From Bacteroidota bacterium (GTDB lineage Bacteria; Bacteroidota; Ignavibacteria; Ignavibacteriales; Melioribacteraceae), in NCBI GenBank assembly GCA_023453125.1, contig JAEXUB010000008.1:1-6579 (forward strand): a stretch of DNA of 6,579 nt. Direction: 5' to 3'. Both the position numbers and the translations under genes were made by a program. Position 1 is the first letter of the stretch. Every line of letters begins with the position of its first letter. Below the pieces are notes generated by a model that saw nothing but the letters and a program-made list of their open reading frames with translations, was not told the DNA's origin and did no database searches. Shown piece after piece: positions 1 through 5,180 of the stretch.

Positions 1-408
1 TTTCGGATCGGTAACAACATTCTCAAAGGGGAATGAATATAATTTAGCCCCGGTGCTGAGATATTTTGTTATCAGCCTGTTTGTCTCCTCGGCCACATAA
101 AAAGTATCGCAGTTTGCAGAAAAAACAACTCCTTCAAGGTCGCTGCTCTGAATAATAAATGAGCGGAGAACTGTCCCTGTAAATGTCATTTCATAAACTG
201 TTGAATTGCCGTCCGAAACCGTAAACAGGGAGCCGGTTTTCTGATTATATGCCAGCCCTGAGGGCTCAGCAACCGAGGTATTATAAGCAGCAATAAGAGT
301 TAACGGTGTTTCATTGGGGGGAGTAACAATTTCATCAGAAGGTTCGCTGCGGGCGCAGGAGTATAATAGAAGAGGGAGTATGAATAATAGTAATGTTATA
401 TTTTTCAT
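1..408 (-). CDS. SdiA-regulated/YjiK-like beta-propeller lipoprotein, N-terminal part (runs off left edge)
   Basis: The frame is open from an ATG at 408 to the window edge, giving the first 136 codons of a longer protein. It begins with a lipoprotein signal: a hydrophobic stretch at residues 4-17, then Leu-Tyr-Ser-Cys with the likely lipidated Cys at 18. After a polar linker (about 19-36), residues 40-136 resemble the start of an SdiA-regulated domain (PF06977, YjiK type; related to phytase-like propellers). They include EPSGLAY at 48-54, LFTVSD at 61-66, DLEGVVF at 90-96 and FYVAEE at 103-108. The acidic residues E48, D66 and E91 sit where this family conserves them. The likely location is a membrane surface, but the function is unknown even in better-studied members. 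The ribosome binding site is weak (GGTGAG only 2 nt before ATG). The gene lies just past a hairpin at 426-447, so it may depend on transcriptional readthrough. The family call is fairly confident from motifs; the rest of the protein is not visible. Confidence 0.75.
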   Translation of the reverse strand, partial: MKNITLLLFILPLLLYSCARSEPSDEIVTPPNETPLTLIAAYNTSVAEPSGLAYNQKTGSLFTVSDGNSTVYEMTFTGTVLRSFIIQSSDLEGVVFSANCDTFYVAEETNRLITKYLSTGAKLYSFPFENVVTDPK

Positions 409-416
409 TTCTCACC

Positions 417-447
417 AAAAGAAACGAGGGCTGAATAATCAGCCCTC
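417..447 (-). terminator. Perfect 9-bp hairpin with T-rich tail; probable intrinsic terminator or attenuator
   Basis: GAGGGCTGA at 426-434 and TCAGCCCTC at 439-447 are exact reverse complements around a 4-nt loop (435-438). Read on the minus strand the stem is followed by GTTTCTTTT (425-417), a moderately U-rich tail. On the plus strand the stem is followed by an A-rich stretch, so a terminator would act on minus-strand transcripts. It starts 10 bp after the stop codon of the lamin-tail lipoprotein gene and ends only 9 bp before the ATG of the next gene. That leaves almost no room for a separate promoter downstream. The T-tract is interrupted by C and G, so partial termination is more likely than complete. 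Confidence 0.7.
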
Positions 448-457
448 ATAAATTAAA

Positions 458-961
458 TTATCTGTTTGCTGAATTCTTTGTGATATTGCTTGTTAAAGCC
501 CATGTACCGCCGTCGGGAATTCTGCTGTAGGACTGTGTTACATCCATAGCCGGGAAAGCGATATTATCAATAACAACGCCATTCTTATCTTCAAGCCAGA
601 CTTCTTCGCCGCCGCTTGAGAGACCGAAACCGGCCGGGTCAACAGAAGATGCAAGGTCGGTTACAATTACAAAACGGCCTTTTGCTGCGAGCATAGTGCC
701 TGCCGGGATAGTCATTTTGGGTTTTGTTCCCCCCTGACCGCCGCTGTCGTAAATCTTATAACCGCCGATGTCAACTGCGGCATTGCCTGCGTTGTAGATT
801 TCAATCCAGTCGGGATCGGTTGTAACGCCTCTTGAATAAACTTCATTTATTTTAATAATTGTGGGTTCAACAACAATCTGGGTAATACCCGGTTCGTCCC
901 TTGAACAGCCGATAAGGATAATGGAAAGAGCCGCGAAGGTTAAAAATGCTTTTACTTTCAT
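458..961 (-). CDS. Lamin-tail-domain (LTD) lipoprotein
   Basis: This is a 167-residue protein made of a lipoprotein signal plus a single lamin tail domain (PF00932). The signal has Lys at 2 and 4, a hydrophobic core at about 5-18 and the lipobox Leu-Ile-Gly-Cys with the lipidated Cys at 19, followed by a polar stretch. The LTD spans about 35-157. Its hallmarks are IKINEVY (36-42), DWIEIYNAG (51-59), the VDIGGYKI turn (63-70), the IPAGTML strand (85-91), FVIVTDL (97-103), EEVWLED (119-125) and SYSRIPDGGTWAL (144-156). LTDs are small immunoglobulin-like folds often fused to or encoded beside secreted nucleases and phosphoesterases; here the domain stands alone, so a binding or scaffold role is the best guess. 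The start is well supported by AAGGAG 7 nt upstream. It follows the porin stop by 20 bp and is likely the last gene before the hairpin. The exact function is unknown. Confidence 0.88.
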   Translation of the reverse strand: MKVKAFLTFAALSIILIGCSRDEPGITQIVVEPTIIKINEVYSRGVTTDPDWIEIYNAGNAAVDIGGYKIYDSGGQGGTKPKMTIPAGTMLAAKGRFVIVTDLASSVDPAGFGLSSGGEEVWLEDKNGVVIDNIAFPAMDVTQSYSRIPDGGTWALTSNITKNSANR

Positions 962-968
962 ATTGTAT

Positions 969-974
969 CTCCTT
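969..974 (-). promoter_or_regulatory. Strong Shine-Dalgarno of the LTD lipoprotein gene
   Basis: On the minus strand AAGGAG ends 7 nt before the ATG at 961. It lies in the 20-bp gap after the porin stop codon. It is the best-matched ribosome binding site in the window and suggests efficient independent initiation for this lipoprotein. Confidence 0.8.
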
Positions 975-981
975 TAAATTT

Positions 982-2247
982 TTATAATGACGCCTGAACG
1001 CGCATCTGAATGAAAGAAAAATCGTCATCGCCAATTAAACGCCCTTTGCTGGTTGCGTTTTCGTCCATATCAACTCTTGAATAGTTGAGCTGAATCTTAA
1101 TATTGCTGTTCGGGTAGTAGTTAAGTCCGAACATCATCTGATTAGACTTCCCGCCTTTAATACCGGCGCCCAAATCGTTGAGGTCGAGAATGCTGTAGCG
1201 GAATGCAACTTCCAAAGCGCCCCAGGAGTTGATCGGTTTTTCAACCGGTCCAACTTCTCCTTCGTCGGCATAATAATATCTAGTTTCGCCTGTAAGGTTG
1301 AATGCAATCATACCGTAGCCGCCGCTGAGGTCAATATCTTCTTTTCCGTACCAGCGTTTAACTTTTGTCATCTGGTATTCCCCCTGTACATAGAAAGGCC
1401 CGAAGATACCCATAACTTCGCCGCCGAACCGGTTGTAATAGTTTACGTCGGAAATATCGCCTGTGTGGAGGAATTTAGGATCGAAAACATAAGATTCGGC
1501 TCTTGCATTAATTTCAATTGTGTTCGGAGCGAGATCGGGAACTGCATCGGGAATTGTGTATGCATATGCAGCGCCGATGTGAATATTCTGCCCGTGTTTG
1601 TTAATAGGAGCATATGAAAGACGTACGTTTGAAGAGAATCCTTCATCCTTTGTGCCTTTATCAATCTTTGTGCCCGGTTCGTGACCGAAGATGCCTGCGG
1701 TAATCTGAGCATTGTCTGTCCAGTATCTAGCGGCAAAACCGACTCTGCGTCCGCGCGGGAAAGCGCTTGAAACTGCGGAGCGTTCAAGGAATGTAAGAAG
1801 GCGCGAGCTGTTGAGTCTTTCCATTCCGAAAGGCTCTTTAAAATTACCTGCGCGCAAAGAAAGATTTACTTCGGGGAATGTGTACTGAATCCATACGTCT
1901 CTTAATTCAAGCACTGCTTCGGCAAATTCAAGATCCAATTCAGCCTGCCAATCCTTATGAAGAACAGCTTTTGTGGCAAAAGTAACTCTTCTGAAAAGAG
2001 TACCGTTGCTGAGAGGGTTCTTGTTTTCGAAATACATTGCGCCGTCAAACTGAATTCTTGAATCGAACCACCACTGGAAAGCTCCGTCTTTGGATTCGAA
2101 TACAAGCTTACCGTTGCGCTGTTCAACACCCATCGGCACCTTCTGGTCTCCGCCGGGTATCTTGGAATCCTGCGCCAGAACCTGAACGCAGTTCAACATC
2201 ATAACTCCCATAAGTATAAGGAACATTTTTGTTATGCTTTTGTTCAT
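982..2247 (-). CDS. OprO/OprP-type outer-membrane porin (Porin_O_P family)
   Basis: The start chosen, ATG at 2247, gives 421 residues with a classical signal peptide: Lys at 3 and 7, hydrophobic core about 9-19, and likely cleavage after Val-Leu-Ala (residue 25), leaving Gln. An in-frame start at 2334 exists, but it would run into the upstream permease gene and bury the signal; GGAG sits 5 nt before the 2247 ATG. The mature protein is an alternating-strand beta barrel of the phosphate-selective porin O/P family (PF07396). Landmarks are GAFQWWFDSRIQFD (55-68), FRRVTF (85-90), ELDLEFAE (103-110), LRDVWIQY (115-122), the hallmark LRAGNFKEPFGMERL (131-145), TFLERS (152-157) and RGRRVGFA (165-172). 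It would provide an outer-membrane route for an anion, probably phosphate or polyphosphate by analogy with Pseudomonas OprP/OprO, but family members vary in substrate. It ends in -QASL, not the usual terminal Phe. Placement 31 bp after the PiT-type permease gene supports joint anion uptake. Confidence 0.88.
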   Translation of the reverse strand: MNKSITKMFLILMGVMMLNCVQVLAQDSKIPGGDQKVPMGVEQRNGKLVFESKDGAFQWWFDSRIQFDGAMYFENKNPLSNGTLFRRVTFATKAVLHKDWQAELDLEFAEAVLELRDVWIQYTFPEVNLSLRAGNFKEPFGMERLNSSRLLTFLERSAVSSAFPRGRRVGFAARYWTDNAQITAGIFGHEPGTKIDKGTKDEGFSSNVRLSYAPINKHGQNIHIGAAYAYTIPDAVPDLAPNTIEINARAESYVFDPKFLHTGDISDVNYYNRFGGEVMGIFGPFYVQGEYQMTKVKRWYGKEDIDLSGGYGMIAFNLTGETRYYYADEGEVGPVEKPINSWGALEVAFRYSILDLNDLGAGIKGGKSNQMMFGLNYYPNSNIKIQLNYSRVDMDENATSKGRLIGDDDFSFIQMRVQASL

Positions 2248-2252
2248 ACCTA

Positions 2253-2256
2253 CTCC
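2253..2256 (-). promoter_or_regulatory. Shine-Dalgarno that fixes the porin start
   Basis: On the minus strand GGAG lies 5 nt upstream of the ATG at 2247. It is inside the 31-bp gap between the permease stop (2279) and the porin start. This supports 2247 over the longer in-frame start at 2334, which lies inside the permease gene. No hairpin or promoter-like pair was seen in the gap, so cotranscription with the permease is likely. Confidence 0.7.
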
Positions 2257-2278
2257 GTTTTGTTTACTTGTTAGTGAT

Positions 2279-3763
2279 TTATCTAATTTTCTGTTCAATC
2301 CGCAAAGCGTTGAGAACATCTTCCTTCCTGTCAATTAATTCTTTATCGCGCAGTTTGCTCCCCGTAAGGCTCCAGGCCGGTGAATTGCCGAAGAGCTCCC
2401 TTTCAATATCGATTTTGTGCTTAAAAGTTCTGCCTGAATAATTTTTTATGGATGCGAACTGTTCTCCGGCAAGCCTGCCGCCGCTGCGCATACTTTCAAG
2501 TTTAAGCGTATCCACACTGAAGCTGTCAATAAGGGCATACTGAAAGATCATAAATATCTGGTCATTATTATACTTGTTTCTCTTAATCAGCTCGTTCTTG
2601 AAAATCTTCTTGTTGTCGAATCTCTTCCCAATTAGGTCTCCCAGAGCAGCGGTTTCAATTCCTTTGGATGAGAGTTCTGCCGCTACTGTCTTGGATATTT
2701 CGTAAGGAACAGGATTAATAACCTTCTGTTCAAATACATTCTGAATAAAGAACAGGGAAATGAAAGTAATAATTCCCGCACTCAAAGGAGCTATTACCCA
2801 TCCGAGGGCAATTTTACCGAATACTTTAAAATTTATTGAGAGAGGATCCTTTGCAAGCCCCACTCCTATAACCGCACCAATGAATGCCTGCGTTGTAGAT
2901 AACGGCACTAAGGGGATTGTCGGCAGATTCATTTTAAGCAGAAACGATTCAAGCCCCTCGGATGTAAATATCCACAGTACGAGAAATTCGGAGAATACAA
3001 CAACAAGCCCTGTAATTGGGGATATCTTATATAAATCCTTTCCTACTGTTTCCATAACATTGGCGCCGTATGTGAAAATCCCGATTGCAATCGCGAGTCC
3101 GCCGAGGAAAAAGAGCTGCTGAACCCCGGAAATACTTACTATGCCCCATAAATCCATATCCTGAAAGAGGGGCGCTGAAATGAACATCCCCATTACATTT
3201 GCAATATTGTTTGCGCCGAGCGAGTAGGAAGCTAACGCGCCTACCACTATAAGACCAACCCTTGTGTAATTGTCCAGTTCAAGCATATGTATCTTCCAGA
3301 TGCGGAGATATCTTTTTACAAGCTTGAAAATGAGGAAGCCGAAAATTCCCGCCATAATGGGGGAAGCAACCCAGCTGAATAATATTCTGGAAAGTGAGCT
3401 CATATCGGTAGGCGAGCCGGTAAATATATTCCACCCTATAATACCCCCTATAACAGCCTGGGATGTGGAAACGGGGAGCTGCGCCTTGGTCATTGCAGTA
3501 ACGGAAATTCCAACTGCCAGTGCAACCGAAAAACTTCCCGCCAGCGCGTTAATGGAGCCGAGTTCGGTGAGAGTCTTTGTGGTTCCGCTTCCGCTGTATA
3601 CGGCGCCAAGTATTACAAACACCCCGGCAATAAGCGCGGCCGTGCGGAATTTAACCATCTTCGATACTACCGCAGTGCCGAACACATTTACAGCGTGGTT
3701 AGCCCCGAGGGACCACCCCAGAAAAAGCCCGCTGCTTATGAAAAACCAAATGGAAATATCCAC
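2279..3763 (-). CDS. PiT-family anion (probably phosphate) permease with an extended soluble C-terminus
   Basis: This 494-residue inner-membrane protein has the internal two-fold repeat of the PiT/PHO4 family (PF01384). Repeat 1 carries GANHAVN (20-26), PVSTSQAVIGGIIG (97-110) and a WxxSP element (131-135). Repeat 2 carries GANNIAN (183-189), TYGANVMETVG (231-241), PLSTTQAFIGAVIG (287-300) and WxxAP (322-326). About ten membrane segments end near residue 340; a charged, soluble tail of about 150 residues follows, longer than usual. The family imports phosphate (cation-coupled), though members such as Bacillus CysP carry sulfate. Here the Asp of the usual GANDxAN is His23 in repeat 1 and Asn186 in repeat 2, and the usual His after STT/STS is Gln in both, so ion coupling and substrate are uncertain. 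The start is GTG at 3763, touching the TAA of the DUF47 gene with no gap; the first membrane segment begins at once, which supports this start. The DUF47 neighbour and the following porin favour phosphate. Confidence 0.88.
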   Translation of the reverse strand: MDISIWFFISSGLFLGWSLGANHAVNVFGTAVVSKMVKFRTAALIAGVFVILGAVYSGSGTTKTLTELGSINALAGSFSVALAVGISVTAMTKAQLPVSTSQAVIGGIIGWNIFTGSPTDMSSLSRILFSWVASPIMAGIFGFLIFKLVKRYLRIWKIHMLELDNYTRVGLIVVGALASYSLGANNIANVMGMFISAPLFQDMDLWGIVSISGVQQLFFLGGLAIAIGIFTYGANVMETVGKDLYKISPITGLVVVFSEFLVLWIFTSEGLESFLLKMNLPTIPLVPLSTTQAFIGAVIGVGLAKDPLSINFKVFGKIALGWVIAPLSAGIITFISLFFIQNVFEQKVINPVPYEISKTVAAELSSKGIETAALGDLIGKRFDNKKIFKNELIKRNKYNNDQIFMIFQYALIDSFSVDTLKLESMRSGGRLAGEQFASIKNYSGRTFKHKIDIERELFGNSPAWSLTGSKLRDKELIDRKEDVLNALRIEQKIR

Positions 3764-4408
3764 TTACTCTAACCTTTTAACAATTGCAATTGATAAACGG
3801 TCGCAGACATCTTCTGCCTGCTCCGCAATTCTTTCTATATGATAAGTAAAATACCTTACGTGAATTTTATAGCTTAATTCAGAATCGGTTCTGAAAATTG
3901 TTCTCTTAATTCTTTCAGCAATCTTGTTTGTTTCTTTCTTATAAAACTGGACCTTTGTGACATAATCCCTTACTGCGTCAACATTTTTAAAGTAGGATCT
4001 TATTCCGCTGACTGTATTTTCAAGACAGGCAATTGAGCTGTCTGCAATATCAAGAAAATCCCTGTGCAGTGAGGGAATTATGTCCGGTATTTCAACCGAG
4101 AATTCAAGGAGCGTCTCGGTTGTAATGTTAAGAACCTTATCGCAGCTTTCCATAAGTCCCAGCACATCTCCCCTTGCCTCTGGAATTAATGTGCGGGTAT
4201 AAAGTTTTACCTCAATATTCCTTCGCAGATCGTCAGCTCTTTCTTCAATGCTTCTGAGCTCTTTAAGATATCCCTCGAACTGCTCCGCCTGGTTATCGAA
4301 ATAGCATTTTATTCCCATCTTGAATATAAGTCCCCCTTTAACAACGAGGTCAAGATATTCTTCAATCTGCAGTTCAATTTTTTTTGTTTTCTTAAAAAAG
4401 ATAGACAT
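3764..4408 (-). CDS. DUF47/PhoU-like accessory protein of the PiT permease
   Basis: This is a 214-residue all-helical cytosolic protein of the DUF47 (PhoU_div, PF01865) family, whose genes commonly sit directly before PiT permeases and are thought to regulate them. From MSIFFKKTKK onward it is one helical bundle. Acidic clusters typical of the PhoU/DUF47 metal-binding helices are visible: E55/E56-D59/D60-R62 (EERADDLR), D81 with E87 and D90 (GDVLGLMESCD), and E192/E196/D200/D203 near the end. Length is normal for the family. The start at 4408 is preferred over an in-frame ATG at 4510: the extra 34 residues are not DUF47-like and lie over the 3' end of the neighbouring gene in another frame, while GAGGT precedes 4408 by 4 nt. 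The gene begins 7 bp after the upstream stop and its own TAA abuts the GTG start of the permease in the same frame, indicating tight translational coupling. Confidence 0.9.
   Translation of the reverse strand: MSIFFKKTKKIELQIEEYLDLVVKGGLIFKMGIKCYFDNQAEQFEGYLKELRSIEERADDLRRNIEVKLYTRTLIPEARGDVLGLMESCDKVLNITTETLLEFSVEIPDIIPSLHRDFLDIADSSIACLENTVSGIRSYFKNVDAVRDYVTKVQFYKKETNKIAERIKRTIFRTDSELSYKIHVRYFTYHIERIAEQAEDVCDRLSIAIVKRLE
3773..3778 (-). promoter_or_regulatory. Ribosome binding site of the PiT permease, inside the DUF47 gene
   Basis: On the minus strand AAAAGG ends 9 nt before the GTG start at 3763 and is made of the last sense codons of the DUF47 gene. Together with the zero-length junction it points to reinitiation or coupled translation of the permease by ribosomes finishing DUF47. 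Confidence 0.5.
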
Positions 4409-4412
4409 ACGT

Positions 4413-4417
4413 ACCTC
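4413..4417 (-). promoter_or_regulatory. Shine-Dalgarno of the DUF47 gene, overlapping the upstream stop codon
   Basis: On the minus strand GAGGT lies 4 nt before the ATG at 4408 and shares bases with the TGA stop (4418-4416) of the membrane-anchored protein gene. Ribosomes terminating on the upstream gene therefore sit on this site, which supports 4408 as the true start and suggests translational coupling. Confidence 0.65.
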
Positions 4418-5180
4418 AGGCGTTATTATTGTTTTCGGAATTTCCGTTTCCGTTCTTCTTTGACACCAGCTCCCTGAAAAAGAATAAATAGAGGAGGCCG
4501 GCAGCCGCAAAAATTATCAGTGTGGTAAGGGGCTTCTCTTCGCTCCTGATATTCATCTTAACAAAAGCATGTTCCCCCAGTTTCATTTGTGCAGCCTTAA
4601 CGGTTATGTAATTCCTTCCCTCTGCTGTTCCAAGAGTAAAGGGGGAAACCGGATTATCTTCTGTCTGCTTTGGAATTGTTTCATCTACCGATACTATTAC
4701 AAATCCTTTGGGAAGGTAGATTCTTGATTCAAAATCCTTAATGTTCGGAAGCGCAGTATTAATAAATCTGTATTTAATAAGATAATTCCCGAACTCTTCT
4801 GCCTTCTCTTTGCCGAGACTCTGAAAATCCTTCACCTCAAATTCTAAATTGTAATTCCCTTCTGCTTTATTACTAATAAAAACGGAGACAAAAAGAGAGC
4901 CGTTCCTTTCCACAAGAACCGGTTCAGGAGATACCTGTTTATTATCCGGTAAAGAGAGAAGAGTAAAATTGATTTTTGCTTCCGGCTTCTCCTTAAAATT
5001 CCAGGGGAAAAGGAGTTCGGATGAATCGCCGGATGCTGTAAAACTCCATACAATCCTCGCGCTTCCCTTTTCCTCCATAAATATATTTTCCTTAAACCCG
5101 GATATTTTCTGGGCCCTAAGAGGCAGCGCAGAGAAAAGAAGCATCAAAATTATAATTGCAGATAATTTTATTCTCCTCAT
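4416..5180 (-). CDS. Unrecognised periplasmic beta-rich protein with C-terminal membrane anchor
   Basis: I do not recognise a family. The 254 residues read as a secretion signal (Arg-Arg at 2-3, Lys5, hydrophobic core about 7-20, likely cleavage after Leu-Arg-Ala at 23). A periplasmic domain of about 190 residues rich in alternating strands follows (for example ARIVWSFTAS 41-50, SLFVSVFIS 95-103, YNLEFEVKDF 110-119, YLIKYRFI 133-140, NYITVKAAQM 190-199). One membrane segment follows at about 219-235, then a basic stop-transfer patch (FFREL, KK) and an Asn/Gly-rich cytosolic tail (242-254). Topology should be N-out, C-in. The domain could be an immunoglobulin-like or DUF2207-like sandwich, but this is a guess. 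Its ATG overlaps the stop of the DASS transporter (ATGA), and the DUF47 gene starts 7 bp after its end, so it is expressed with both transporters. A role as a periplasmic accessory subunit or sensor is inferred from context only. Its own ribosome binding site is weak (GGGA, 8 nt upstream). Confidence 0.8.
   Translation of the reverse strand: MRRIKLSAIIILMLLFSALPLRAQKISGFKENIFMEEKGSARIVWSFTASGDSSELLFPWNFKEKPEAKINFTLLSLPDNKQVSPEPVLVERNGSLFVSVFISNKAEGNYNLEFEVKDFQSLGKEKAEEFGNYLIKYRFINTALPNIKDFESRIYLPKGFVIVSVDETIPKQTEDNPVSPFTLGTAEGRNYITVKAAQMKLGEHAFVKMNIRSEEKPLTTLIIFAAAGLLYLFFFRELVSKKNGNGNSENNNNA
5177..5180 (-). other. ATGA stop-start overlap
   Basis: The minus-strand bases 5180-5177 read ATGA: the ATG starts the membrane-anchored periplasmic protein and the TGA ends the DASS transporter. 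With only a weak Shine-Dalgarno upstream of the ATG, the second gene probably depends on termination-reinitiation, which ties its production to that of the transporter. Confidence 0.85.

Noticed and set aside
2185..2190. Cys20 in the porin signal region as a possible lipobox
   Set aside because: The residue before the Cys is Asn and the core continues to a normal Val-Leu-Ala cleavage site. The protein is an outer-membrane barrel, so an ordinary signal peptide fits better.
2248..2334. Longer in-frame N-terminus for the porin from an ATG at 2334
   Set aside because: It would overlap the 3' end of the permease gene, place 29 polar residues ahead of a clear signal peptide and ignore the good GGAG site before 2247.
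982..3763. Naming the porin oprP/oprO and the permease pit
   Set aside because: Family membership is clear but substrate is not, and the permease lacks key signature Asp residues; gene symbols would overstate what the sequence shows.
3270..3842. Plus-strand open frame of 190 codons
   Set aside because: It is antisense to the permease and DUF47 genes, which have clear family motifs. Its translation is low-complexity Ser/Thr/Ile-rich, with no recognisable domain or ribosome binding site.
4420..4455. Asn/Gly-rich codon stretch near 4420-4455 as a tandem repeat element
   Set aside because: It is a short run of Asn and Gly codons at the protein's C-terminal tail, without a regular repeat unit at the DNA level.
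4409..4510. Longer in-frame N-terminus for DUF47 from an ATG at 4510
   Set aside because: The added 34 residues are the other-frame reading of the upstream gene's 3' end, and a Shine-Dalgarno precedes the family-like start at 4408.
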